Below are positions 37,303 to 45,744 of a DNA stretch of 64,000 bases, piece by piece; position 1 is the stretch's first letter, and each line of letters opens with the position of its first letter. This stretch comes from Billgrantia sulfidoxydans (lineage in GTDB: Bacteria > Pseudomonadota > Gammaproteobacteria > Pseudomonadales > Halomonadaceae), in assembly GCF_017868775.1 (NCBI RefSeq), contig NZ_CP053381.1:3038001-3102000 (forward strand). Direction: 5' to 3'. The notes beneath the pieces were generated by a model. It was not told where the DNA came from. It did not search any database and worked only from the letters and a program-made list of their open reading frames with translations. Both the position numbers and the translations under genes were made by a program.

Positions 37303-38556
37303 ATGATGTCTCCCTCTCCCCTGCCACGCCGCATCCTGAGCGTTTCCGCCACGGGCCTTCTCGCCGCCGCCTCGCTCGCTGCGCTGGGTGACGAGCACGA
37401 GCCCGCCTGGGCCCAGGGCCGTGCCGCCGAGCTCGGCAATTCGCCTCTCTCACCGCACGCCACCCCGCTGACGGTCACCCCGGAGGAGGACATCCCTCTC
37501 GACCGTCTGCGCCTGCCGGATGGCTTCAGCGCCGAGCTGTGGGCGCACGGCATGCCGGGGGCACGCATGATGGCACTTGGCGACGAAGGTACGTTGTTCG
37601 TCGGTACCCGCGGCATCGGGCGAGTCTATGCGGTGCAGGACAACGGCGACGAGCGCGAACACGTCATCGTCGCCGAGGGCCTGACCCAGCCCAACGGCGT
37701 CGCCTTCAAGGATGGCAGCCTCTACGTGGCGGCCATCAACCGCATCTTCCGCTACGACGATATCGAATCGCACCTGGCCGACGGCGACGACATCCCCGAG
37801 CCCGAGGAGTTGACCGACGCCTTCGGCCTGCCCGACGATGAGCACCACGGCTGGAAGTTCCTCGCCTTCGGCCCGGACGGGCGGCTCTACGTTCCCGTCG
37901 GGGCGCCCTGCAACGGCTGCGAAGTCGACCCCGATACCCATGCCACCATTCACAGCTTCGAGCCGGACGGCAGCGACATGCGCATCGAGGCGCGCGGCGT
38001 GCGCAACACAGTAGGCTTCGATTTTCATCCCGACACCGATGAGCTGTGGTTCACCGACAACAACCAGGACTGGATCGGCGAGCACGGTCCCGGCGACGAG
38101 CTCAACCGTCTCGGCGAGCCGGGCGAGCACTTCGGCTTTCCCGTGTGTCACAGCGTCGGCATCATCGACCCTGAGCTTGGCAGCGCCGATGCCTGCAATG
38201 ACAAGACGCTGCCTGCCGCGGTCACCGATCCGCACAGCGCCCCGCTGGGCATGCGCTTCTACACCGGAGAGATGTTCCCCGAGGAGTATCGCAACGCGAT
38301 CTTCATCGCTCGTCGCGGCTCCTGGAACCGCACCCTGAGCGTGGGCTATGACCTACTGGTGGCGAAACTCTCCGAGGATGGGAGGCGCGCCGACCTGTCG
38401 CCTTTCATGGTGGGCCTGCTCGACCCAAGCGAGAACGCTTTCTTCGGCCGGCCGGTGGACGTGCTGCAGATGCCGGACGGCGCCCTGCTGGTCTCCGACG
38501 AGCAAAACGGCGCGATCTATCGGATCAGCTACGAGACCCCCGACTATGTGGAATGA
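37303..38556 (+). CDS. PQQ-dependent sugar dehydrogenase-like protein, exported (copy 1)
   Basis: This protein of about 417 residues has a Sec signal peptide (RILSVSATGLLAAASLAALG) and the six-bladed beta-propeller of the soluble glucose/sorbosone dehydrogenase family (YliI-like): LRLPDGFSAELWAHGMPGARMM, PNGVAFKDGSLYVAAINRIFRY, ARGVRNTVGFDFHPDTDELWFTDN and the late FGRPVDVLQMPDGALLVSDE. It probably acts on sugars or aldehydes in the periplasm. AAGGAG precedes two consecutive ATG codons (37303 and 37306); either may be used. It overlaps the following cytochrome c gene by 11 bases, so the cytochrome is a likely electron acceptor (inference). A paralogue is at 45745-47028. Confidence 0.82.
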   Translation: MMSPSPLPRRILSVSATGLLAAASLAALGDEHEPAWAQGRAAELGNSPLSPHATPLTVTPEEDIPLDRLRLPDGFSAELWAHGMPGARMMALGDEGTLFVGTRGIGRVYAVQDNGDEREHVIVAEGLTQPNGVAFKDGSLYVAAINRIFRYDDIESHLADGDDIPEPEELTDAFGLPDDEHHGWKFLAFGPDGRLYVPVGAPCNGCEVDPDTHATIHSFEPDGSDMRIEARGVRNTVGFDFHPDTDELWFTDNNQDWIGEHGPGDELNRLGEPGEHFGFPVCHSVGIIDPELGSADACNDKTLPAAVTDPHSAPLGMRFYTGEMFPEEYRNAIFIARRGSWNRTLSVGYDLLVAKLSEDGRRADLSPFMVGLLDPSENAFFGRPVDVLQMPDGALLVSDEQNGAIYRISYETPDYVE

Positions 38557-39184
38557 GGCCGTGCGATGCCTTGCGTGCGCGACGCCCGGACGGCGCGCGC
38601 TCGCGCTGTCACTGGTCGGGGGCGGCCTGCTGGCCACGGAGGTGCGTTCGCAGGAAGGGCCGGCGGCGGGGCTGTCTCTGGAGGAGCAGCTGCAAGTATG
38701 CGCAGGCTGCCATGGCGAGGATGGCAGCGCCGTCGAGTCAGGCGTTCCCTCCCTGGCCGGGCAGCCCGCGCTCGCCCTCACCAACCAACTGATCTACTTC
38801 CGTGAGCGCCTGAGGCGTAACGAGGTCATGACGCCCCAGGCCCAAGGGCTATCGGACGAGGAGATACAGGCGCTTGCCGCGCACTATGCCGAGCAGGCCC
38901 TGGAACCGCCCGAGGGCGAGCCGGACGAGGCGATGATGGAACGAGGCCGCGAGCTCGCCCGCCAGCACCGCTGCGCCAGCTGTCACCGCACTGACTTCTC
39001 GGGCCACGAACAGATGCCGCGCCTCGCGCATCAGCGCGAGGACTATCTCGTGCAGGCCATGCGCGCCTACCGGGAACGCACGCGCGGCGGGCCGGATACC
39101 ACCATGGTCGACATTCTGCGCAATGTCGATGACGCCGAGATCGAGGCGCTGGCCCACTTCCTCGCCCATTACGAGCGCGGCTAG
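38546..39184 (+). CDS. Dihaem cytochrome c (c4-like), periplasmic
   Basis: The 212-residue product has a signal peptide (RRALALSLVGGGLLATEV) and two haem-binding motifs, CAGCH (near residue 51) and CASCH (near residue 147), each in a c-type domain of about 85 residues. This is the cytochrome c4 layout. The start overlaps the end of the PQQ-type dehydrogenase gene by 11 bases, which ties the two together as a likely periplasmic electron-transfer pair. Methionine ligands are probably in VMTPQAQGL and the later TTMVDIL segments (inference). Confidence 0.87.
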   Translation: MWNEAVRCLACATPGRRALALSLVGGGLLATEVRSQEGPAAGLSLEEQLQVCAGCHGEDGSAVESGVPSLAGQPALALTNQLIYFRERLRRNEVMTPQAQGLSDEEIQALAAHYAEQALEPPEGEPDEAMMERGRELARQHRCASCHRTDFSGHEQMPRLAHQREDYLVQAMRAYRERTRGGPDTTMVDILRNVDDAEIEALAHFLAHYERG

Positions 39185-39211
39185 CCCGACGGGTATCGCG
39201 AGAAGCGGAGA

Positions 39212-39242
39212 CACCGCCGGCAGCCCGGGGCTGTCGGCGGTG
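39212..39242. repeat. GC-rich stem-loop between cytochrome c and trpC
   Basis: CACCGCCGGCAGC pairs with GCTGTCGGCGGTG apart from one mismatch. It lies between two convergent genes and may act as a terminator in either direction, though neither side has a proper T-run. Confidence 0.4.
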
Positions 39243-39264
39243 CTGACGTCCGGCCGGGGATCGC

Positions 39265-40071
39265 TCAGTAGAACAGTCGCCGCAACGCCTCGCCCGGCTC
39301 CTGCTCGCGCATGAAGGCCTCGCCGACGAGGAAGCCGTGCACGTCGTGCTCGCGCATGCGCAGCACGTCGCTGCGGGTGTGAATGCCGGACTCCGTCACC
39401 ACCGTGACCCCCGCCGGAATGCGCGACAGCAGCTCCAGCGTGGTCTCCAGGCGGGTCTCGAAAGTGTGCAGGTTGCGGTTGTTGATGCCCACCAGGCCGA
39501 TTCCCAGCTTCAGCGCACGCTCGAGCTCCAGGGCATCGTGCACCTCGACCAGCACGTCCATGCCCAGCGCCGTCGCCTGCTGGTGGAGATCGGCCATGCG
39601 CGCATCGTCCAGAGCAGCGACGATCAACAGGATACAGTCGGCGCCGATGGCACGGGCTTCGCTGACCTGGTAGCCGTGCACGATGAAATCCTTGCGAATG
39701 ACAGGCAGCTCGCACGCCTCGCGGGCCGCGACGAGGAAGTCCTCGTGGCCCTGGAAGAAGTCGGCATCGGTCAGCACCGAGAGGCAGGCGGCACCGCCGG
39801 CGGCGTAGCTCGCGGCGATCTCGGCGGGGCGAAAGTCTTCACGGATCACACCCCGGGAGGGGGATGCCTTCTTGATCTCGGCGATCACCGCCGGGTCTCC
39901 CTCGGCGATGCGCTGGTCAAGTGCGGCAATGAAGCCGCGCGGTGCACTCTGCCGCTCGGCACGTTGCAACAACTCGCTCTCGGACACGGCGCGGCGGCGC
40001 TCGGCCACTTCCTCGTCCTTGCGCGCGAGGATGCGGGTCAGAATGGTCGGGGCGTCCTGGGTGGGGCTCAT
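39265..40071 (-). CDS. trpC: Indole-3-glycerol phosphate synthase
   Basis: TrpC closes the indole ring in tryptophan synthesis. The 268-residue protein is a single TIM barrel (not the TrpC-TrpF fusion of enterics), with [13 protein letters not shown] (catalytic Lys), [36 protein letters not shown] and TESGI. I used ATG 40071 (MSPTQDAP) over a frame start at 40098. It is the last gene of the trpGDC block, 43 bases after trpD. Confidence 0.95.
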   Translation of the reverse strand: MSPTQDAPTILTRILARKDEEVAERRRAVSESELLQRAERQSAPRGFIAALDQRIAEGDPAVIAEIKKASPSRGVIREDFRPAEIAASYAAGGAACLSVLTDADFFQGHEDFLVAAREACELPVIRKDFIVHGYQVSEARAIGADCILLIVAALDDARMADLHQQATALGMDVLVEVHDALELERALKLGIGLVGINNRNLHTFETRLETTLELLSRIPAGVTVVTESGIHTRSDVLRMREHDVHGFLVGEAFMREQEPGEALRRLFY

Positions 40072-40114
40072 GATCTCGGCTCTCGATACGGGCGGCAACG
40101 GCCGCGAATGGGCG

Positions 40115-41134
40115 TCAGGAAACCAGTACGCGAGTGAAGTCGGCCAGTTCCTTCATCTTCTCCAGCGGCAGCTTGGAGGCTTGCGCGTCCTGGGCCATCA
40201 TGACTCCTTCCTTCAGCGTATCGGCAATGCCGGCGCAGTAGAGCGCCGCTCCGGCGTTGAGGGAGACGATGTCCGCCGCGGGCCCGTCGCCTACCAATGC
40301 CTCGCGCACCAGCCGCAGGCTATCTTCGGCGCTGACCACCTTCAGCGGCGCCAGCTCCTGACGCTCGATGCCGAAGTCCTCGGGCGCGATGGTGTAGCGG
40401 TGGATCTCGCCATCCTTGAGTTCGGCAACCTGGGTCGGCGCGGCCAGGGAGATCTCGTCCAGCCCATCCTCGGCGTGCACCACCATGACGTGGCGACTGC
40501 CGAGGTTCTTCAACACCTCGGCCATCAGCGGTACCAGCTCCGCGGCGTAGACCCCCAGCACCTGGTTCGGCGCGGCGGCGGGATTGGTCAACGGGCCGAG
40601 GATATTGAACAGGGTGCGGACGCCCATCTCGCGGCGCGGGCCGATGGCGAAGCGCATGGCGGGATGGTGGTTGGGGGCGAACATGAAGCCGACGCCCACC
40701 TGCTCGATGCAGCGTGCCACCTGCTCCGGCCTGAGGTCCAGGTGGATACCGGCCATGTCGAACAGGTCGGCGCTGCCGGAGGAGGACGAGACGCTGCGGT
40801 TGCCGTGCTTGGCCACATGGGCGCCGGCCGCCGCGGCCACGAAGCTCGAGGCGGTCGAGACATTGAACAGGTTGGCGCCGTCACCACCGGTTCCGACGAT
40901 GTCCACCACGTTCTCGGCCACCACATGCACCCGCTTCATCAGTTCACGCATGACCTGCGCCGCGGCGCCGATCTCCTCGGCGCTCTCCCCCTTCATCGCC
41001 AGGCCCACCAATAGCCCGCCGATCTGGGCGTCGGTGGCCTCCCCGGTCATGATCTGGTGCATCACCGAATGGGTGGCGTCGAAACTCAGGTTCTCGTGGC
41101 GCATCACCGCGGCGATGGCGTCTCGCATCTGCAT
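40115..41134 (-). CDS. trpD: Anthranilate phosphoribosyltransferase
   Basis: TrpD joins anthranilate to PRPP. The 339-residue protein has the nucleoside-phosphorylase-like helical N-terminus, the diphosphate-binding [17 protein letters not shown], the [18 protein letters not shown] loop, and [11 protein letters not shown]. It is a free-standing TrpD, with the TrpG amidotransferase encoded separately 26 bases upstream, as in pseudomonads. Confidence 0.96.
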   Translation of the reverse strand: MQMRDAIAAVMRHENLSFDATHSVMHQIMTGEATDAQIGGLLVGLAMKGESAEEIGAAAQVMRELMKRVHVVAENVVDIVGTGGDGANLFNVSTASSFVAAAAGAHVAKHGNRSVSSSSGSADLFDMAGIHLDLRPEQVARCIEQVGVGFMFAPNHHPAMRFAIGPRREMGVRTLFNILGPLTNPAAAPNQVLGVYAAELVPLMAEVLKNLGSRHVMVVHAEDGLDEISLAAPTQVAELKDGEIHRYTIAPEDFGIERQELAPLKVVSAEDSLRLVREALVGDGPAADIVSLNAGAALYCAGIADTLKEGVMMAQDAQASKLPLEKMKELADFTRVLVS

Positions 41135-41160
41135 GGGCAGGCACTCCTCTTTCGGGCGGG

Positions 41161-41745
41161 TCAGCGACGCTTCAGGAAATTGGCCAGCAGCTCGTGCCCC
41201 TGACGGGTCAGGATCGATTCCGGGTGGAACTGCACGCCTTCGATGTCCAGCTCGCGATGACGCAGCCCCATGATCAAGCCAGGCGTCACGTCATCGTCGT
41301 CGGTCCAGGCCGTGACCTCCAGGCAATCGGGCAGCGTGTCGGCCTCGACCACCAGTGAATGATAGCGGGTCACCTCGAGCGGGTCCTCGAGGCCGTCGAA
41401 CACTCCCTGGCCATGGTGGCGAATCCGCGAGGTCTTGCCGTGCATCACCTGGGGAGCGCGCACCACCCTGCCGCCATAGACCTGGCCGATCGCCTGGTGC
41501 CCGAGGCAGATGCCGAGGATCGGCAGCCGCCCGGCGAAATGCGCGATGGCGGCAAGCGAAATGCCGGCCTCGTTGGGCGTGCAGGGGCCGGGCGAGATCA
41601 CCAGATGGCTCGGCGCCAGCGCCTCGATCCGCTCCAGCGAGATGGCATCGTTGCGATGGGTGACCACCTCGGCCCCCAGTTCGCCCAGATACTGCACGAC
41701 GTTGAAGGTGAAGCTGTCGTAATTGTCGATCATCAGCACGGACAT
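41161..41745 (-). CDS. trpG: Anthranilate synthase glutamine amidotransferase component
   Basis: TrpG supplies ammonia from glutamine to TrpE, and often to PabB as well. The 194-residue protein has the class I amidotransferase triad: the Cys in [10 protein letters not shown], and the His and Glu in VQFHPESI. It begins [18 protein letters not shown], the family N-terminus, so I chose ATG 41745 and not the frame start at 41850, which would read through the attenuator. It is the first structural gene of trpGDC, after the trpL leader and terminator. Confidence 0.95.
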   Translation of the reverse strand: MSVLMIDNYDSFTFNVVQYLGELGAEVVTHRNDAISLERIEALAPSHLVISPGPCTPNEAGISLAAIAHFAGRLPILGICLGHQAIGQVYGGRVVRAPQVMHGKTSRIRHHGQGVFDGLEDPLEVTRYHSLVVEADTLPDCLEVTAWTDDDDVTPGLIMGLRHRELDIEGVQFHPESILTRQGHELLANFLKRR

Positions 41746-41825
41746 TGCGTAAAGTCCTGTTAAAGCGAATCTTTTTTTGGTGTTGCGTATTGCTCGGCCA
41801 GCCGTGCAGGGTCTGCTTCGGACAC

Positions 41826-41848
41826 AAAAAAGCCGCCCCGACGGCGGC
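41826..41848 (-). terminator. trp attenuator terminator upstream of trpG
   Basis: On the minus strand GCCGCC, five bases, GGCGGC and six T form a rho-independent terminator 80 bases before trpG. Its 5' arm (TGCCGCC) can instead pair with GGCGGCA at about 41869-41875, making an antiterminator. That upstream segment can in turn pair with the Trp-codon region of trpL (GTGGCGCTCC with GGGGCGGCAC, 9 of 10 pairs). This gives the full 1:2, 2:3 and 3:4 set of classical trp attenuation. Confidence 0.85.
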
Positions 41849-41881
41849 ATTCTCTTCAGTCGTCAGCGTGCCGCCCCTCGC

Positions 41882-41932
41882 TCAGGAGCGCCACCACTGG
41901 ATCGACGTTGGCATATGGGCGTTTGCGTTCAT
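41882..41932 (-). CDS. trpL: trp leader peptide TrpL, 16 residues
   Basis: The minus-strand frame reads MNANAHMPTSIQWWRS and stops at TGA. Two consecutive TGG codons (41896-41891) sit just before the stop, in the region that forms stem 1 of the attenuator. Ribosome stalling on these codons when charged tRNA-Trp is scarce would free the antiterminator and allow trpGDC transcription. No Shine-Dalgarno sequence precedes the ATG. The predicted transcription start almost coincides with the first codon, so it may be translated as a leaderless message. Confidence 0.85.
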   Translation of the reverse strand: MNANAHMPTSIQWWRS

Positions 41933-41938
41933 GACGCA

Positions 41939-41968
41939 ATAGTGCCGTCGTCGCGGCGGGGCTGTCAA
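41939..41968 (-). promoter_or_regulatory. Promoter of trpL-trpGDC
   Basis: On the minus strand TTGACA (41968-41963), a perfect -35, is followed after 18 bases by CACTAT (41944-41939), a weak -10. The start would fall at or within a base or two of the trpL ATG. The divergent metal-binding protein gene begins about 135 bases upstream on the other strand. Confidence 0.6.
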
Positions 41969-42102
41969 CGCAAGATGGCGGCTTGGCGCAACGCCGGCCG
42001 ATGCGCAGCGCGAGTATGGCAGGGATCGACGGCACCGCTGGCAAGCCTATTGCCCAGTCTCTATCATCGGGGCACGTGCGCTGCGTAAAAAGGAGATTCA
42101 CG

Positions 42103-43089
42103 ATGCGCTTTACCCGCCGAGCCTGTACTTGGCTGGCTCCCTTCATTGCCGCCATGCTCGGTGGCGCTTCAGCGGCAGCAGCCAATCCCAAGGTGGTCGC
42201 CAGCTTCTCGCTCCTTGGCGACCTGGTCAGTCAGGTCGGCGGCAATGATATCGAACTGGTGGTCCTGGCGCCGGCAGGGGCCGAAGTGCATGAATGGGAG
42301 CTGACGCCAGACAGCTTCATCGCCCTGGAGGATGCCGACCTCATCTTCTACAACGGCTACCAGCTCGAGCAATGGATGCGCCAGGTCCACGCCACGGTGG
42401 GCAACCGTGCGCCGCTGGTGGCAGTCGCCGAGGCGTCGGAATATCCGACCCAGCCGGTCGTGACGGGAGAGTACACCGGCGAACCCGACCCCCACCTGTG
42501 GATGGACCCGCGCGCGGTCGCGGCCTACCTGCAGGTCATTGCCGACCAGTTGGCCGAGTTGCACCCTCCGGCCGCCGATAGTTTCCAGGCCAGGGCCAGC
42601 GCCGCCAAGGAGAAGCTCGCCGCGCTGCACGATGAGGTGAGCGAGCGGCTGGCGTCGATTCCCGAGGAGCGGCGGATCCTGATCACCACCGAGACGGCGT
42701 TCGTCTACTTCGCCGACGCCTATGGTTTTCGCCATGACGGCGCCTGGGGCAGCAATGCCGAGACCGAAGGCTCGCCACCGCAGGCCAAGCGCCTCATCGA
42801 CCTGATCGAGGAGATCCAGCCGGCTGCCCTGTTCTGGGAAAGCACCCTGTCGGACCGCGATATTCAGGCGATTTCCGCCAACACGGGCGTACCCACGGCC
42901 GGCCCGCTGTTCGTCGATTCACTCAGCGAGCCCGACGGCGACGCCTCGAACTACGTGGCCATGATGCGCCACAATGCCAACCTGATCCGCCACGCCCTGA
43001 TGCAGGAAGAGAGCAAGGAGAGCGAAGCGTGCGCAGAGGGCGAGAAGGAAACGGAACAGGCAGCGGAAGGCGCCAACGTTAGCGAGTGA
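42103..43089 (+). CDS. Metal ABC transporter substrate-binding protein (cluster A-I, probably Mn-type)
   Basis: This 328-residue exported protein has a signal peptide (WLAPFIAAMLGGASAAAA) and the ZnuA/PsaA fold. The four metal-ligand positions can be read as His (EVHEWELTP), His (DPHLWMDP), Glu (FWESTLSD) and Asp (FVDSLSEP). His-His-Glu-Asp is the pattern of Mn-binding PsaA/MntC, whereas ZnuA uses His in place of that Glu, and there is no His-rich loop. The C-terminus is an acidic Glu-rich tail. GGAG precedes ATG 42103. No permease or ATPase gene is next to it, so it is an orphan, placed between trpG and trpE on the other strand. Confidence 0.83.
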   Translation: MRFTRRACTWLAPFIAAMLGGASAAAANPKVVASFSLLGDLVSQVGGNDIELVVLAPAGAEVHEWELTPDSFIALEDADLIFYNGYQLEQWMRQVHATVGNRAPLVAVAEASEYPTQPVVTGEYTGEPDPHLWMDPRAVAAYLQVIADQLAELHPPAADSFQARASAAKEKLAALHDEVSERLASIPEERRILITTETAFVYFADAYGFRHDGAWGSNAETEGSPPQAKRLIDLIEEIQPAALFWESTLSDRDIQAISANTGVPTAGPLFVDSLSEPDGDASNYVAMMRHNANLIRHALMQEESKESEACAEGEKETEQAAEGANVSE

Positions 43090-43172
43090 GCGCTCGCCTG
43101 CTTCGATGACCGAGCCCGCTACGTTGAGAGCACGGCCGCCCGCGCCATGGAGGCGCCAGCGGCCGGAGTCGT

Positions 43173-44660
43173 CTAGAGGTTGTCCAGCCCCTTCTCCGCC
43201 ATCGCCACGGCGCGGAAAATGGCGCGCCCCTTGTTGAGGGTCTCCTGCCACTCGAGTTCGGGCACGGAGTCGGCGACCACGCCGGCTCCCGCCTGCACGT
43301 GCAGCTCGCCGTCCTTGATCACCGCGGTGCGGATGGCGATCGCGGTGTCCATGTTGCCGTGCCAGGAGAGATACCCCACCGCACCGGAATAGATACCGCG
43401 CTTGACCGGCTCCAGCTCGTCGATGATCTCCAGCGCGCGGATCTTGGGGGCACCGGAAAGCGTGCCCGCCGGGAAAGTGGCGCGCAGCACGTCCATGGCG
43501 GACAGCCCCGGCTTCAGCCTACCGGTGACGTTGGAGACGATGTGCATGACGTGGGAGTAGCGTTCGACGGCCATCTGGTCGGTCACCTGCACCGACCCCG
43601 TCTCGCTGATGCGCCCCACGTCGTTGCGCCCCAGGTCGATCAGCATGAGGTGCTCGGCGATCTCCTTGGGGTCGGCCAGCAGCTCGGCCTCGAGCGCGCG
43701 GTCCTCCTCCTCGGTCTTGCCGCGCACCCGGGTGCCGGCGATCGGGCGCACGGTGACCTCGCCCTCCTCCAGCCGCGTGAGGATCTCGGGAGAGGAGCCC
43801 ACCACATGATGATCGTCCAGGTTGAAGAAGAACATGTAGGGCGAGGGGTTGAGGCTGCGCAGCGCGCGGTAGAGGTCGAGCGGCGAGGCCTGGTAGGGGA
43901 TCGACATGCGCTGCGAAGGCACGCACTGCATGACGTCGCCGGCCAGCACGTACGCCTTGATCTTCTCTACCGCCGCCTTGAAACCGGCCTCGGTGAAGCC
44001 CGAGGTGAAGTGCCCCTCCTCCACCGCGCTGCGCCCGGTACCGGGACTGGCGGCCTGCACGCCGGCGCTGCGCAGGCGCCGCTCCAGGCTCTCGAGGCGC
44101 GCCACCGCCGTGGCAAAGGCGTCCGGGATGGCCGGATCGGCATGGGTCCACAGCGTCAGCCGCCCCGAGAGGTTGTCGAAGACCACCAGCTCGTCGCAGA
44201 CCATCAGCAGAATGTCCGGTACGCCGAGCGGGTCGGGTTTCTCGACGCCCCGCAGGCGCGGTTCGATGTAGCGGATGGTGTCGTAGCCGAAGTAGCCCAC
44301 CAGGCCGCCGTCGAAGCGCGGCTGGTCGTCGAGGTCGGGCACGCGGAAACGCGCCTGGAACTGCTCGATCCAGGTCAGAGGATCTTCCACCTCCACGCGC
44401 TCGAGGCATTCACCTTGGCGAAAGCGGCTGACAGTGAAGCCGCGCACTTCGATGCGCTCCTGGCACGGCAGCCCGATGATCGAGTAGCGTCCCCACTTCT
44501 CACCGCCCTGTACCGATTCGAGCAGGAAGGTCCAGGGTTCGTCGGCCAGCTTCAGGTAGGTCGACAGCGGCGTATCGAGATCGGCCAACACCTCGCGGGT
44601 GACCGGAACACGGTTGTAGCCGGCGTCGGCCAGCGCACGGAAACGTTCGGGAGTCATCAT
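43173..44660 (-). CDS. trpE: Anthranilate synthase component I
   Basis: TrpE makes anthranilate from chorismate using ammonia from TrpG. The 495-residue protein has the LLES motif of the tryptophan feedback site (FLLESVQGG, near residue 40) and the catalytic domain with [38 protein letters not shown] and [15 protein letters not shown] (Ala) marks TrpE and separates it from the PabB of this window. Start: ATG at 44660 or the adjoining 44657, with GAGGA six bases upstream. It is separated from trpGDC by the opposite-strand metal-binding gene, as in other organisms with split trp loci. Confidence 0.95.
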   Translation of the reverse strand: MMTPERFRALADAGYNRVPVTREVLADLDTPLSTYLKLADEPWTFLLESVQGGEKWGRYSIIGLPCQERIEVRGFTVSRFRQGECLERVEVEDPLTWIEQFQARFRVPDLDDQPRFDGGLVGYFGYDTIRYIEPRLRGVEKPDPLGVPDILLMVCDELVVFDNLSGRLTLWTHADPAIPDAFATAVARLESLERRLRSAGVQAASPGTGRSAVEEGHFTSGFTEAGFKAAVEKIKAYVLAGDVMQCVPSQRMSIPYQASPLDLYRALRSLNPSPYMFFFNLDDHHVVGSSPEILTRLEEGEVTVRPIAGTRVRGKTEEEDRALEAELLADPKEIAEHLMLIDLGRNDVGRISETGSVQVTDQMAVERYSHVMHIVSNVTGRLKPGLSAMDVLRATFPAGTLSGAPKIRALEIIDELEPVKRGIYSGAVGYLSWHGNMDTAIAIRTAVIKDGELHVQAGAGVVADSVPELEWQETLNKGRAIFRAVAMAEKGLDNL

Positions 44661-44721
44661 GACGGGTCCTCGATGATCGGACGGTGACGGCAGGTGAATC
44701 AGGGCGATGCGTCGGCGAGCG

Positions 44722-44829
44722 TCACCATCGCCAGCCGGCGGGCTGGGCGGAAAATGGCACCGTCGGGATGACAGCCGGACGCAGGCCGCCACGGGCAGAG
44801 GAGTCGTCATGCAGCATCATGCTGTCCAT
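44722..44829 (-). CDS. Candidate trpE leader peptide ending Trp-Arg-Trp
   Basis: A 35-codon minus-strand frame begins [11 protein letters not shown] and ends with AGWRW and a TGA stop, about 60 bases before trpE. GGGAA lies six bases before its ATG. Downstream segments offer alternative pairings: GGCGATG (spanning the last Trp codons) with CATCGCC, or GGTGACG with CGTCACC. The two pairings are mutually exclusive. No T-run terminator is visible, so if it regulates, the mechanism is not classical transcription attenuation. It could be chance. Confidence 0.4.
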   Translation of the reverse strand: MDSMMLHDDSSARGGLRPAVIPTVPFSAQPAGWRW

Positions 44830-44896
44830 CGAGCGTTCCCGCAGGAATAGGCAAACGGAAGGATTCCGAGGTCATTGATAAGGATCGAAAATCACC

Positions 44897-45562
44897 CTAA
44901 ACGAGTTCCGCCAGTGAATCAACCAGCGCATCCGGGCGACTGTCGCGCACCGGTTCGCCGTGGTTGTAGCCGTAGGGTACGGCCAGGGTACGGAAGCCGG
45001 CGGCCCGACCGGCGGCGACATCGTGGCGGGAGTCGCCGACCATCAGGCAGGCCGACGGCGACAGGCCGAATTGAGCGGCCACATGCAGCAACGGAGCCGG
45101 ATCGGGCTTCTTCTGCGGCAGGCTGTCGCCGCCCAGGCACAGCGCGAAGTGGTCCTCGAGCCCGAACTGCGCCAGGATCGGCCGGATGAACGCGAACGGC
45201 TTGTTGGTCACCAGCGTCAGGACCCAGCCGCCCCCGCGCAGGCCATCCAGCGCTTCGCGCACGCCAGGATAGAGCCGCGTGCGCGAGCCGGGGTCGCGGC
45301 CGTAGTGTTCGAGAAAGTCCGCGTGGGCGCGGGCCAGCAGCGCCTCGCCGGGTAGGCCGCCCGCAGCATGGGCCAGCGCCCTTTCCATCAACTTGAGCGA
45401 GCCGTTGCCCACCCAGTCGCGCACCCGCGCCTCGCCGGCCGGTGGCAGACCGAGCGCGTCGAGGGCGGCATCCACGGCCACGGCGAGGTCGGGTACCGAA
45501 TCGACCAGGGTGCCGTCGAGGTCGAAGGTGACCAGACGAATATCGGTGAGGATCGGGTGCAT
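44897..45562 (-). CDS. gph: Phosphoglycolate phosphatase
   Basis: A 221-residue HAD hydrolase. Motif I is FDLDGTLVDS (catalytic Asp, near residue 12), followed by the helical cap, motif II in LTLVTNK, the motif III Lys in QKKPDPAPLL and motif IV MVGDSRHDV. Length and sequence fit Gph, which removes phosphoglycolate formed during DNA repair. It uses ATG 45562; a longer upstream frame is an artefact. In many gammaproteobacteria gph lies between rpe and trpE. Here rpe is 2 kb upstream and trpE lies 236 bases downstream on the same strand. Confidence 0.9.
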   Translation of the reverse strand: MHPILTDIRLVTFDLDGTLVDSVPDLAVAVDAALDALGLPPAGEARVRDWVGNGSLKLMERALAHAAGGLPGEALLARAHADFLEHYGRDPGSRTRLYPGVREALDGLRGGGWVLTLVTNKPFAFIRPILAQFGLEDHFALCLGGDSLPQKKPDPAPLLHVAAQFGLSPSACLMVGDSRHDVAAGRAAGFRTLAVPYGYNHGEPVRDSRPDALVDSLAELV

Positions 45563-45744
45563 GAGAATGCCGGACGGGCCCTCGCGGTTGGTAGCGGAAA
45601 GATGCCGGCATGGTACCCGGCCGCGAGGGCGATGCCTACTTCGCCGCCGGGGGGGCCGCGACGAGAAGGCCCCCCCCTCGCCCGGCCCCCGCCTGACAAT
45701 CCCCGCGCTGGCAAGCGCACTTCCTGCCGGGCCATGCGTCGATC

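Noticed and set aside
39212..39242. Strong rho-independent terminator between cytochrome c and trpC
   Set aside because: The stem is good but neither side has a T-run, so it is listed only as a stem-loop.
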